A DNA stretch of 64,000 nt, taken from assembly GCF_903815225.1 (NCBI RefSeq), contig NZ_LR813084.1, forward strand, positions 5,976,001-6,040,000, given 5' to 3'. This DNA is from Delftia tsuruhatensis. GTDB lineage: Bacteria; Pseudomonadota; Gammaproteobacteria; Burkholderiales; Burkholderiaceae_C. Below the pieces are notes generated by a model. That model made no database searches. It was not told the origin of the DNA and saw only the letters and a list, made by a program, of their open reading frames with translations. Positions 37,343 through 45,141 of the stretch are shown here, in pieces. Both the position numbers and the translations under genes were made by a program. The stretch's first letter is position 1; the number at the start of each line of letters is the position of its first letter.

Positions 37343-38324
37343 ATGCACAAGCGCCTTTTCACCACCGCCCTGGCCGCAGGCCTGCTGGCCACCACCGCGC
37401 TTTCCGGCGCACTGGCCCAGGACAGGTTCCCCGCGAAAAGCGTGCGCTGGATCGTTCCCTACGCGGCTGGCGGCGGCTCGGACTTCCTGGCCCGCACCAT
37501 CGGCCAGGCCTGGGGTGGCCAGGTGCACCAGCCCATCGTGGTGGACAACCGCCCGGGCGGGAACACGGCCATCGGTGCCTCGGAAACCGCGCGCGCACCG
37601 GCCGATGGCTACACGGTGCTGTCGGCGGACAACGGCACCCTGGTCTTCAACCCTGTGCTCTACAAGAGCCTGAGCTACAACCCCTCGCGCGACCTGGCGC
37701 CGGTCACGCTGATGGGGCGCTTTCCCATGATCCTGGTGGCCGGCCCCGGCATGGCGGCCGCCAGCGCCAGGGAATTCCTGGCGCTGGCGCGCACCAGCAA
37801 GGACGGCGTCAACTACGCCTCGGCCGGCGCCGGCAGCCCGCACCACCTGGCCATGGAGCTGCTCAAGGTGGAGGCGGGCCTGAAGCTGGTGCACGCGCCC
37901 TACAAGGGTGCCGCTCCGGCCCTGGGCGACGTGGCCGGCGGCCAGGTGCCCGTGATGATGGTGGACCTGGGCCGCGGGTGCCGGCTTCATCAAGGGCGGC
38001 AAGGTCCGCCCGCTGGCCGTGGCCAACGCCACGCGCCTGCCCCAGCTGCCGGACGTGCCCACCTTCGCCGAACTGGGCCTGCCCAACGTGCAGGCCGCCG
38101 CCCTGGTGGGACTGGTGGCGCCGGCCAGGACGCCGGCCCCGGTCATCGCGGCCCTGCACAGGCAGGTGGTGGCGTCCATCAATGAGCCCGCCGTGCGCCA
38201 GAAGCTCGTCGATTTCGGCGTGGAGCCCGTGGGCAACACCCCCGAGCAGTTCTCCGCGCTGCTGGCCAGCGAGAGCACGCGCTGGCACAAGCTGATCCGG
38301 GACCAGAACATCACCCTGGATTGA
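37343..38324 (+). CDS. Tripartite tricarboxylate transporter receptor, Bug family (one frame break)
   Basis: This periplasmic receptor has a signal peptide (FTTALAAGLLATTALSGALA) and typical segments: FPAKSVRWIVPYAAGGGSDF, VVDNRPGGNTAIGASETAR, ADGYTVLSADNGTLVFNPV, YKSLSYNPSRDLAPVTLM and HAPYKGAAPALGDVAGGQVP. Near 37966 an extra G appears; without it the text reads VDLAAGAGFIKGGKVRPLAV. GGAGA precedes ATG 37343. It is followed by the P450 gene after 31 bases, so the two form an operon: a solute receptor with an oxygenase. Confidence 0.9.
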
Positions 38325-38355
38325 GCCCTTGCACCGACCTGTCCCCGAGCCTGCC

Positions 38356-40707
38356 ATGACTGCCTCCGCCACGACCGCCCCCTCCCCCGCGCGCTGCCCC
38401 TTCGACCACCGACAGACCGGCGGCCAGACCGGCCCCACGGGCTGCCCCGTCAGCGCCGGGGCCGCGGCCTTCGATCCGTTCAGCGACGGCTACCAGCAGG
38501 ACCCGCCCGAGTACGTGCGCTGGTCGCGCGAGCAGGAGCCGGTGTTCTACAGCCCCCGGCTGGGCTACTGGGTGGTCACGCGCTTCGACGACATCAAGGC
38601 GGTCTTCCGGGACAACCTCACGTTCAGCCCCTCGATCGCGCTGGAGAAGATCACGCCCACGGGCGAGGAAGCCAATGCCGTGCTCGCCTCCTACGGATTC
38701 GCGCTGAACCGCACCCTGGTCAACGAGGACGAGCCGGCCCACATGCCGCGCCGCCGCGCGCTGATGGAGCCGTTCACGCCCGAGGCGCTGCGCCACCACG
38801 AACCCATGGTGCGCGAACTGGCGCGCGCCTATGTGGACCGCTTCATCGATGACGGCCGCGCCGACCTCGTGGACCAGATGCTGTGGGAGGTGCCGCTGAC
38901 CGTGGCCCTGCACTTCCTCGGCGTGCCCGAGGAGGACATGGACAGGCTGCGCGAGTACTCCATCGCCCACACCGTCAACACCTGGGGGCGCCCCAGGCCC
39001 GAGCAGCAGGTGGCCGTGGCCCACGCGGTGGGCAACTTCTGGCAGCTGGCCGGCAAGGTGCTGGCCAGGATGCGCGAGAACCCCGACGCGCCGGGCTGGA
39101 TGCAGTACGGCATCCGCAAGCAAAAGGAGCTGCCCGAGGTCGTCACCGACTCCTACCTGCATTCCATGATGATGGCCGGCATCGTGGCCGCGCACGAGAC
39201 CACGGCCAATGCCACCGCCAACGCCGTCAAGCTGCTGCTGCAGCACCCCGAGGCCTGGCGGCAGATCTGCGAGAACCCCGCCCTGATCCCCAATGCCGTG
39301 GAGGAATGCCTGCGCCACAACGGCTCGGTCGCCGCCTGGCGGCGCCTGGCCACGCGCGACGTGGTGATCGGCGGCGTGCCCGTGCCGGCGGGCAGCAAGC
39401 TGCTCATCGTCACCTCCTCGGCCAACCACGACGAGCGGCATTTCGCCGACGCCGACTTCTTCGACATCCACCGCGACAACGCGGGCGACCACCTGACCTT
39501 CGGCTATGGATCGCACCAGTGCATGGGCAAGAACCTGGCACGCATGGAGATGCAGATCTTCCTGGAGGAGTTCACGCGCCGCCTGCCGCACATGCGGCTG
39601 GCCGAACAGCAATTCACCTACGTGCCCAACACCTCGTTCCGGGGGCCCGAGCACCTGTGGGTGGAGTGGGACCCGGCCCTCAACCCCGAGCGCCGCGACC
39701 CCGGGCTGCTGCGGCAGCGCCAGCCCGTGCGCATCGGCGAGGCTCTCAACGGCGGCGCCACCCGCAGCATGCGCGTGGTCGAGGCGGGTGCCGCGGCCGA
39801 TGGCGTGCTGCGCCTGCGCCTGCAGGCGGCCGACGGCCACACGCTGCCGCGCTGGACGCCTGGCTCGCACATCGACCTGCAATGCGGCGATACCGGCCTG
39901 TCGCGCCAGTACTCGCTATGCGGCGACCCGCAGGACGCCAGCGGCTACGAGATCGCCGTGCTGCGCGAGGCGCACAGCCGGGGCGGGTCGGCCTGGGTGC
40001 ATGAACACCTGCGCAGCGGCGCCACCGTGCAGGTGCGCGGGCCGCGCAACCACTTCCCGCTGGACGAGGGCGCCAGCCATCTGATCCTCGTGGCCGGCGG
40101 CATCGGCATCACGCCCATCTCGGCCATGGCACGGCGCGCCAGGGCACTGTGCCTGTCCTACGAGATCCACTACAGCGGCCGGCGCCGCTCCGGCATGGCC
40201 CTGCTGGCGCAGCTGCAGGCCGAGCACGGCGACCGCCTGCATCTGTACATCGCCGAGGAAGGCCGGCGCGCCGACTACGCGGCCCTGCTGGCCACGCCGC
40301 GTGCCGGCGCCCGCATCCATGCCTGCGGCCCGCAGCGCCTGCTGGACGGCCTGGCGGCCGCCTGCGGCCACTGGCCCGAGGACAGCCTGCGCGTGGAACA
40401 TTTCGTCTCCACCGTGGGGGCGCTGGACCCGGCCAGGGAGCATGGCTTCGAGGTCGAGCTGCGCGACTCCGGCGTCGTGCTGCAGGTACGCAGCGACCAG
40501 AGCCTGCTGGATGCACTGCGCAGCGCGCGCATCGACGTGCAAAGCGATTGCCGCGAAGGCCTGTGCGGTTCCTGCGAGGTGCCCGTGCTCGAAGGCGAGG
40601 TGGACCACCGCGACAGGGTGCTCACGCGCGGCGAGCGCGTGGCCTGCACCAGGATGATGAGCTGCTGCTCGCGCGCGAAGGGCGGCAGGCTGGTGCTGGG
40701 GCTTTAG
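38356..40707 (+). CDS. Self-sufficient cytochrome P450, CYP116B type
   Basis: This 783-residue fusion contains everything needed for NAD(P)H-driven hydroxylation. Residues 30-440 are the P450: the I-helix motif AGIVAAHETT lies at 274-283, the EXXR region near 320, and the heme loop FGYGSHQCMGKN has Cys389 as axial ligand. A phthalate-dioxygenase-reductase-like part follows, with FMN-binding RQYSLCGDP and the NAD-site VAGGIGITPISAM. The C-terminal plant-type ferredoxin has cysteines 732, 737, 740 and about 770. Members oxidise xenobiotics such as thiocarbamates and aryl ethers. I chose ATG 38356. The frame is intact. The native substrate is unknown, but the receptor and IclR partner suggest a small acid or a pollutant derivative. 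Confidence 0.93.
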   Translation: MTASATTAPSPARCPFDHRQTGGQTGPTGCPVSAGAAAFDPFSDGYQQDPPEYVRWSREQEPVFYSPRLGYWVVTRFDDIKAVFRDNLTFSPSIALEKITPTGEEANAVLASYGFALNRTLVNEDEPAHMPRRRALMEPFTPEALRHHEPMVRELARAYVDRFIDDGRADLVDQMLWEVPLTVALHFLGVPEEDMDRLREYSIAHTVNTWGRPRPEQQVAVAHAVGNFWQLAGKVLARMRENPDAPGWMQYGIRKQKELPEVVTDSYLHSMMMAGIVAAHETTANATANAVKLLLQHPEAWRQICENPALIPNAVEECLRHNGSVAAWRRLATRDVVIGGVPVPAGSKLLIVTSSANHDERHFADADFFDIHRDNAGDHLTFGYGSHQCMGKNLARMEMQIFLEEFTRRLPHMRLAEQQFTYVPNTSFRGPEHLWVEWDPALNPERRDPGLLRQRQPVRIGEALNGGATRSMRVVEAGAAADGVLRLRLQAADGHTLPRWTPGSHIDLQCGDTGLSRQYSLCGDPQDASGYEIAVLREAHSRGGSAWVHEHLRSGATVQVRGPRNHFPLDEGASHLILVAGGIGITPISAMARRARALCLSYEIHYSGRRRSGMALLAQLQAEHGDRLHLYIAEEGRRADYAALLATPRAGARIHACGPQRLLDGLAAACGHWPEDSLRVEHFVSTVGALDPAREHGFEVELRDSGVVLQVRSDQSLLDALRSARIDVQSDCREGLCGSCEVPVLEGEVDHRDRVLTRGERVACTRMMSCCSRAKGGRLVLGL

Positions 40708-40710
40708 AAA

Positions 40711-40745
40711 TACAAAAGCCCCAATGCCGTCATCGGCAATGGGGC
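40711..40745 (-). terminator. Terminator of the small reverse-strand unit
   Basis: Reading the reverse strand, GCCCCATTGCCG (40745-40734) pairs with CGGCATTGGGGC (40729-40718) around a four-base loop, with one mismatch, and TTTTGTA follows. It ends the 25-codon unit described below and lies right behind the P450 stop codon. It has no T-run in the P450 direction. Confidence 0.82.
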
Positions 40746-40758
40746 GATCGCACAGGTG

Positions 40759-40777
40759 GGCACGCCTGGTGCGTGCC
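40759..40777 (-). other. Hairpin in the 3' part of the small transcript
   Basis: GGCACGC at 40759-40765 and GCGTGCC at 40771-40777 form a perfect 7-bp stem with a 5-base loop, between the stop codon of the 25-codon gene and its terminator. It might protect the RNA or bind a partner. Confidence 0.55.
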
Positions 40778-40791
40778 AGCCTCCAACCGAA

Positions 40792-40869
40792 TTACTGGTT
40801 GGCGATTTCCAGCGCGGCGTTGCGGGCTTCCTGGATGAAATCGATCAGGGAATGGATTGCTTGGCGCAT
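40792..40869 (-). CDS. Unrecognised 25-residue small protein
   Basis: ATG 40869 starts a 25-codon frame that begins MRQAIHSL and ends LEIANQ. The sequence AAGGAAG lies six bases upstream. The predicted peptide is an amphipathic helix (charged Glu, Asp and Arg on one face, Ile, Leu and Phe on the other) without a long hydrophobic core. It therefore does not look like a typical membrane toxin of type I systems. A sigma-70-like promoter lies 100 bases upstream and a terminator follows, so the unit looks complete. The whole RNA would be about 250 bases and might also act as a regulatory RNA. I know of no family for it. Confidence 0.6.
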   Translation of the reverse strand: MRQAIHSLIDFIQEARNAALEIANQ

Positions 40870-40946
40870 GGTGAACTTCCTTGCTGAGACGCTCAACAAT
40901 CACTGGCGGCATGCATCTCAAGTGCCGCTAATGCCGGGAAAACCCT

Positions 40947-40964
40947 CTAAGTGTTAACCCTTAG
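40947..40964. promoter_or_regulatory. Inverted repeat at the start of the small transcript
   Basis: CTAAG at 40947-40951 and CTTAG at 40960-40964 flank TGTTAACC, which overlaps the expected transcription start of the small gene. The position suggests an operator for a repressor. Confidence 0.45.
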
Positions 40965-40968
40965 ATTA

Positions 40969-40997
40969 AGTATAAACCACTAGTCACCGCCGCGCAA
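40969..40997 (-). promoter_or_regulatory. Sigma-70-type promoter for the 25-codon gene
   Basis: On the reverse strand TTGCGC (40997-40992) and TATACT (40974-40969) are separated by exactly 17 bases. The -10 box matches five of six consensus positions, and the -35 box matches only three. The start site would be near 40962. Confidence 0.55.
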
Positions 40998-41079
40998 ATG
41001 CACAGTTGTAAGCGCACGTCAAGATTCCACAGAGGCCCCCTACTCCGTCCCAATGGCGGGCATGGGATGATCCACACCT

Positions 41080-41622
41080 ATGACCGCGCCTTCCGTATCT
41101 CTCGCACCCTGGCATATCGAGCCGCTGAACCCGGCCGAGGCGCCGTGGCCGCTGCTGCTGTCGGCGGACCCGTCGCGGGAGAAGGTGCGCGGCTACCTGG
41201 CGGGCTCCACCTGCTTTGCCGCGCGCGAGTCCTTCCAGCGCGAAGGCCAGCCGCCGCGTCCCGGCGGGCGCGGCGAGGTGCTGGGCATGTGCGTGCTGGT
41301 GCCGCTGCGCGCCAGCAGCGACGAGGCACCGGCCCCGCCCGCCTGGGAGCTGATGAACATCGCGGTGGTCGACGCGCTGCACCACCGGGGCCTGGGCAGC
41401 GCCCTGCTGCGCCGTGCCATCGAATGGGCGCGCTCCCAGCGAGCGCCCCGCATCGAGGTCGGCACCGGCAGCTTCGGCGACCAGCTGGTCTTCTACCAGC
41501 GCGCGGGCTTTCGCGTGACGGGCATAGAGCGCGATTTCTTCCTCAGGCACTACACCACCCAGCTGTGGGAGCGCGGCGTGCAGCACCGTGACATGCTGCG
41601 GCTGACGCTGGAGCTGCAATAG
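41080..41622 (+). CDS. GNAT-family N-acetyltransferase
   Basis: This 180-residue acetyltransferase has the acetyl-CoA pocket in ELMNIAVVDALHHRGLGSALLRRA (motif A, with the QRGxGxA-like HHRGLGSA) and the FYQRAGF motif B near residue 146. A proline-rich insert follows residue 55. The acceptor amine is not predictable. It is convergent with the guanidine exporter gene, and the frame is intact. Confidence 0.88.
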   Translation: MTAPSVSLAPWHIEPLNPAEAPWPLLLSADPSREKVRGYLAGSTCFAARESFQREGQPPRPGGRGEVLGMCVLVPLRASSDEAPAPPAWELMNIAVVDALHHRGLGSALLRRAIEWARSQRAPRIEVGTGSFGDQLVFYQRAGFRVTGIERDFFLRHYTTQLWERGVQHRDMLRLTLELQ

Positions 41623-41632
41623 GACCGGACTC

Positions 41633-41953
41633 TCAGTCGCCGGAGGACAGCTTCATCAGCACCAGGCCCGTGACGATGAGCACGGCCGCGCCGATGCGCA
41701 TGGCGCTGACCTGCTCGCCCAGGACCGTGATGCCGACCAGGAAGGCGCCCACGGCGCCGATGCCGGTCCAGATCGTGTAGGCCGTGCCCAGGGGCAGGCT
41801 GCGCATGGCCACGGCCAGCAGGCCGAAGCTGGCGATCATGGTGACGATGGTGATGGCGCTGGGCACCAGCCGCGTGAAGCCATGCGACTGCTTCATCGAG
41901 AACGCCCAGACCACTTCGAGCAGCCCCGCCACCAGCAGATAGACCCATGCCAT
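41633..41953 (-). CDS. gdx: Small multidrug-resistance-type guanidinium exporter
   Basis: This 106-residue four-helix protein is a member of the SugE/Gdx subgroup of SMR transporters. The sequence starts MAWVYLLVAGLLEVVWAFSM with the conserved membrane Glu at position 13. The Gdx-type KQSHGFTR loop, the PLGTAYTIWTGIGAVG segment and a final helix follow. This subgroup exports guanidinium by proton exchange rather than drugs. AAGGAG lies nine bases before the ATG. The leader carries a guanidine-II riboswitch, which supports the function directly. Confidence 0.93.
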   Translation of the reverse strand: MAWVYLLVAGLLEVVWAFSMKQSHGFTRLVPSAITIVTMIASFGLLAVAMRSLPLGTAYTIWTGIGAVGAFLVGITVLGEQVSAMRIGAAVLIVTGLVLMKLSSGD

Positions 41954-41970
41954 GGAAAACTCCTTGTTGA

Positions 41971-42021
41971 GCCGGGTCGTCCCGGCGCATGCATGTCCCG
42001 GTGTGGGGGAGGCCGTCCTCC
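41971..42021 (-). promoter_or_regulatory. Guanidine-II (mini-ykkC) riboswitch
   Basis: The reverse strand reads GGAGG-ACGG-CCTCC (42021-42008), a 21-base linker, then CCGGG-ACGA-CCCGG (41985-41972) and the AAGGAG ribosome site. Two perfect hairpins with ACGR loops separated by a short linker are the defining pattern of the guanidine-II riboswitch. Guanidinium docks the two loops together and frees the ribosome site of the exporter gene. The position directly before gdx fits well. Confidence 0.9.
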
Positions 42022-42061
42022 TGGCAGAAGGGCCTGCGCCTCCTGCATGGCCGCCAGTTTA

Positions 42062-42086
42062 GGAGAAAGCGGCCCAGTTGGCCGCT
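42062..42086 (-). terminator. Terminator of the rlmL-PIN operon
   Basis: On the reverse strand AGCGGCC (42086-42080), five bases and GGCCGCT (42074-42068) form a perfect 7-bp stem followed by TTCTCCT. It lies about 75 bases after the PIN gene stop. The T tract is weak. Upstream of it, GTTGCA-A-TGCAAC at 42118-42130 is a separate palindrome. Confidence 0.6.
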
Positions 42087-42161
42087 GCGTCACCGTTGCC
42101 CCACGGCCGCCTGGGTGGTTGCAATGCAACACCGGCAAGCGCGGCGAGAAACCGCAGGAAC

Positions 42162-42650
42162 TCAGGCGGCCAGCGCCTGCTGCTGTTCCGCCAGCAGGAT
42201 GTTGCCCACCGTGGCACCGAGGCCGGCCACGCGCTTGCGCAGCTTGAGCACGGCCTTGTCCTTGCTGATCAGCAGCGCCCGGTGCTGGCTGGCCAGGTCC
42301 AGGAAATGCTGGTCGTCGGGGTCGGTGCAGGCAAAGCGGATGCGCGGCGCGTCGTCCACGTACTCCACCGCCTCATCGAAGGCATGCAGCACGCCCTCGG
42401 CCGTCTTGCCGTAGAAGGCCACGCGCGGCGCGATCTGGCTGTAGTGCAGCACGCGCTCCAGCTCGATGCGCTGGGCCTGGTCGGCGATCCAGCGCATCTG
42501 CCCCCGCTGCACCAGCTCACGGATGGGCGGAACGTGCGGATCGTCGAAGATCAGCATGTCCAGCACCACGTTGGTGTCCAGCACCACGGGTCTGGGCAGG
42601 GGACCTTCGTAGCCATCGTTGCACAAGGGCCAGCGCAGCACGATCTTCAT
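42162..42650 (-). CDS. PIN-domain ribonuclease-like protein
   Basis: This 162-residue single PIN domain belongs to the group annotated as putative toxin of toxin-antitoxin systems (COG1569). VVLDTNVVLDMLIFDD carries the first catalytic Asp, an acidic residue follows in IELERVLH, and PDDQHFLDLA with LISKDKAVLK supplies the remaining acidic residues. The start codon overlaps the stop of the upstream methyltransferase gene by four bases (ATGA), so translation is coupled. No antitoxin gene is present, which argues for a housekeeping RNA-processing role rather than a toxin. Confidence 0.86.
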   Translation of the reverse strand: MKIVLRWPLCNDGYEGPLPRPVVLDTNVVLDMLIFDDPHVPPIRELVQRGQMRWIADQAQRIELERVLHYSQIAPRVAFYGKTAEGVLHAFDEAVEYVDDAPRIRFACTDPDDQHFLDLASQHRALLISKDKAVLKLRKRVAGLGATVGNILLAEQQQALAA

Positions 42651-43927
42651 GCCGCGCCGCTCCCGTCCTGGCCTTCGGCGTTCCTTCTGGGCTTGACCGC
42701 GCCGCGGACCATGTCGAAGCGGAACAGCCGGCACTCGATGGGACCGTTCCACATGGGCGTGCGGCGCGCTTCCTTCAGGCGCATCTTGCCGGGCAGCTTG
42801 AGATCGGGCGTGAGCATCCAGGCGCTCCAGCCGCTGTAGTTCTTCTTCCAGTGGGTGGCCAGCTGGCTGAAGAATTCCACGCCATCCTCGGTCTGGGCCG
42901 TCTCGCGGCCCGCGCGCTCGACCACGGACATGCGCTCGCGGGCGCTGCGGCCGGCCGAACCGGCGGCGGCAATGCGCTCGCCATAGGGCGGGTTCAGCAG
43001 CATCAGCCCCGGCTGCTCGCAGGGCGGCATGCGCTGCAGCGCATCGCCACCGCGCAGCTGCACGGTCTTGCCCACGCCCGCGCGGTCGGCATTGCGCTGG
43101 GCGAAGTCCACCATGCGGTGGGACACGTCGGAGCCATGGATGGCGACCGGACTGTCGGGCAGGATGGCCGCCTCGGCCTCGTCGAGCATGGCCTCCCAGA
43201 CATGGCGCTGGAAGGGCACGAGCTTCTCGAACGCGAAGCGCCGCAGGATGCCGGCCGGAATTCGCCGCGCGATCTGCGCCGCCTCGATGACCACGGTGCC
43301 GCTGCCACAGCAGGGGTCGTACAGCGGCAGGGGATCGTCGCCATGCGGGTCCCAGCCCGTGGCGGCGATCATCGCTGCGGCCAGGGTTTCCTTGAGTGGC
43401 GCATCGCCCTTGTCCTCGCGCCAGCCGCGCTTGAACAGCGCCTCGCCCGAGGTGTCGATGTAGATGGTGGCCTCGTCCGTGGTCAGGTGCAGGTGCACGC
43501 GCACGTCTGGCTGGCGCGTCTCCACGTCGGGACGCACGCCCTTCCTGGCGCGGAAGCGGTCGGCGATGGCGTCCTTGACGCGCAGGGCGGCGAAGTTCAG
43601 GCTGGTCAGCGGACTGTGCTGGGCCGTGACCTCGATCTTGAAGCTCTCGCGCGGGGAGAACCAGATCTCCCAGGCCACCTCGCTGGCGGCGCGGTACAGG
43701 TCGTTCTCGTTGCGGTACAGGGACTGCGACAGCTGTACCAGCACGCGCTGAGCCAGGCGGCTGTGCAGGTTCAGCAGCATGGCGTCGCGCCACAGGCCGC
43801 GCACCATCACGCCGCCACGGCCGACCATGAGGTCGTGGCCGCTCAGGCCCGTGATCGCATGGACCTCGTCGGCCAGAAAGCCCTCGACGCCGGCAGCGCA
43901 GGGCAGAAACAGATGCAGTTGGTTCAT
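42647..43927 (-). CDS. THUMP-domain 23S rRNA (guanine-N2) methyltransferase, RlmL-like
   Basis: This 426-residue protein starts with MNQLHLFLPCAAGVEGFLAD, then has a THUMP RNA-binding region (residues about 45-165) and a Rossmann methyltransferase domain. The signature is DPCCGSGTVVIEAAQIARRI for AdoMet binding and LLNPPYGER for the N2-guanine catalytic loop. RlmL-type enzymes modify G2445 of 23S rRNA. The C-terminal RlmK domain found in enterobacterial RlmL is absent, so it is the short type. The gene is coupled by overlap with the PIN gene downstream. Confidence 0.88.
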   Translation of the reverse strand: MNQLHLFLPCAAGVEGFLADEVHAITGLSGHDLMVGRGGVMVRGLWRDAMLLNLHSRLAQRVLVQLSQSLYRNENDLYRAASEVAWEIWFSPRESFKIEVTAQHSPLTSLNFAALRVKDAIADRFRARKGVRPDVETRQPDVRVHLHLTTDEATIYIDTSGEALFKRGWREDKGDAPLKETLAAAMIAATGWDPHGDDPLPLYDPCCGSGTVVIEAAQIARRIPAGILRRFAFEKLVPFQRHVWEAMLDEAEAAILPDSPVAIHGSDVSHRMVDFAQRNADRAGVGKTVQLRGGDALQRMPPCEQPGLMLLNPPYGERIAAAGSAGRSARERMSVVERAGRETAQTEDGVEFFSQLATHWKKNYSGWSAWMLTPDLKLPGKMRLKEARRTPMWNGPIECRLFRFDMVRGAVKPRRNAEGQDGSGAA

Positions 43928-44042
43928 AGCTTGGGTGCCGAGCATACGCGCACCGCGATTCCCCGCGCAGGCGCCAGCCGAAACCCGCTTGCCTGCACGC
44001 CTGCACAGGCCTACAGTGGTTGCAACCGCGAGGGAGAGCATC

Positions 44043-45116
44043 ATGGATCCTCGAGTTGTCCCAGTCCGTACGGACTTCCTCGGCGCCGCCCAGGCCGCGC
44101 GCCTGGTCGCACGCCACGGCGTCGTCGCCTGCCTGGCCGGCCTGGCCGACGCCATCGAGGCCGATTTCGCGCGCTGGCCCGACTTCGAGAAGTCGGCCCG
44201 CATCGCCCACCATTCGCCGGGCGGCGTGATCGAGCTCATGCCCGTCTCCGACGCGCGGGACTATGCCTTCAAGTACGTCAACGGCCATCCCGGCAACACC
44301 GTCCGGGGCCTGCCCACCGTGATGGCCTTCGGCGCGCTGGCCGACGTGACCACGGGCCTGCCCGTCTTCCTGGCCGACCTGACGCTGGCCACGGCGCTGC
44401 GCACGGCGGCCACCTCGGCCCTGGCCGCGCGACGGCTTGCCCGGTCCGGCAGCCACACCATGGCCCTGATCGGCGCGGGTTCGCAGGCCGAATTCCAGGC
44501 CCTGGCCTTCACGGGGCTGCTGGGCATCGAGCACCTGCGCATCTTCGACATCGACCCCCGCGCCATGCGCAAGCTGGTGGACAACCTCGGCCATGCGGGC
44601 ATCGCCGCGCAGCGCATCGCCTGCTGCGCCAGCAGCGCGCAAGCCCTGCAGGGCGCCGACATCGTGACCACGGCCACGGCCGCCAAGCAGCGCGCCTGCG
44701 TGATCGCCGATGCCGACCTGCGCCCCGGCACGCATGTCAACGCCGTAGGGGGAGACTGCCCCGGCAAGACCGAGCTGCCTGCGCAGCTGCTGCGGCGCGC
44801 GCGCATCTTCACCGAGTTCACGCCGCAGACGCGCGTGGAAGGCGAGATCCAGCAACTGCCTGTCGATGCCCCCGTGACCGAGCTGTGGCAGGTCATCGTC
44901 GGCCAGGCGCCGGGACGCACGCACGACACCGAGATCACACTGTTCGATTCGGTGGGCTTCGCGCTGGAGGATTACTCGGCGCTGCGCTGGATGCATGCGC
45001 TGGCCCGCGACACCGGCCTGCTGCAAACGCTGGACCTGGTGCCCACGCTGGACGATCCGCGCGACCTGTACCGGCTGGTGCGCGAGGCAGGACAGGCAGA
45101 ACGCGGCTTTGGCTGA
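44043..45116 (+). CDS. Ornithine cyclodeaminase family protein
   Basis: This 357-residue enzyme probably converts ornithine to proline with release of ammonia. The family landmarks are IELMPVSDARDYAFKYVNGH, GLPTVMAFGALADVTTGLPV, RTAATSALAARRLAR, the NAD-binding ALIGAGSQAEFQALAF and HVNAVGGDCPGKTELPAQLL, and a final segment with ITLFDSVGFALEDYSAL. GGGAG precedes the ATG. The arginase gene lies 25 bases downstream, so arginine would be converted through ornithine to proline. The frame is intact. Confidence 0.9.
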   Translation: MDPRVVPVRTDFLGAAQAARLVARHGVVACLAGLADAIEADFARWPDFEKSARIAHHSPGGVIELMPVSDARDYAFKYVNGHPGNTVRGLPTVMAFGALADVTTGLPVFLADLTLATALRTAATSALAARRLARSGSHTMALIGAGSQAEFQALAFTGLLGIEHLRIFDIDPRAMRKLVDNLGHAGIAAQRIACCASSAQALQGADIVTTATAAKQRACVIADADLRPGTHVNAVGGDCPGKTELPAQLLRRARIFTEFTPQTRVEGEIQQLPVDAPVTELWQVIVGQAPGRTHDTEITLFDSVGFALEDYSALRWMHALARDTGLLQTLDLVPTLDDPRDLYRLVREAGQAERGFG

Positions 45117-45141
45117 CACGCCGGCTGCGTACCATGGTGCC

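Noticed and set aside
8113..38324. Real pseudogenes
   Set aside because: The single-base breaks affect about twenty genes in one segment, including essential-type ones, and almost all lie in homopolymers. Sequence error explains them better than decay.
40724..40957. A 77-codon forward frame between the P450 and GNAT genes
   Set aside because: It lacks a ribosome site and overlaps the better supported reverse 25-codon unit with promoter and terminator.
42162..42650. A toxin-antitoxin module
   Set aside because: The PIN protein has no antitoxin partner and is coupled to an rRNA methyltransferase gene.
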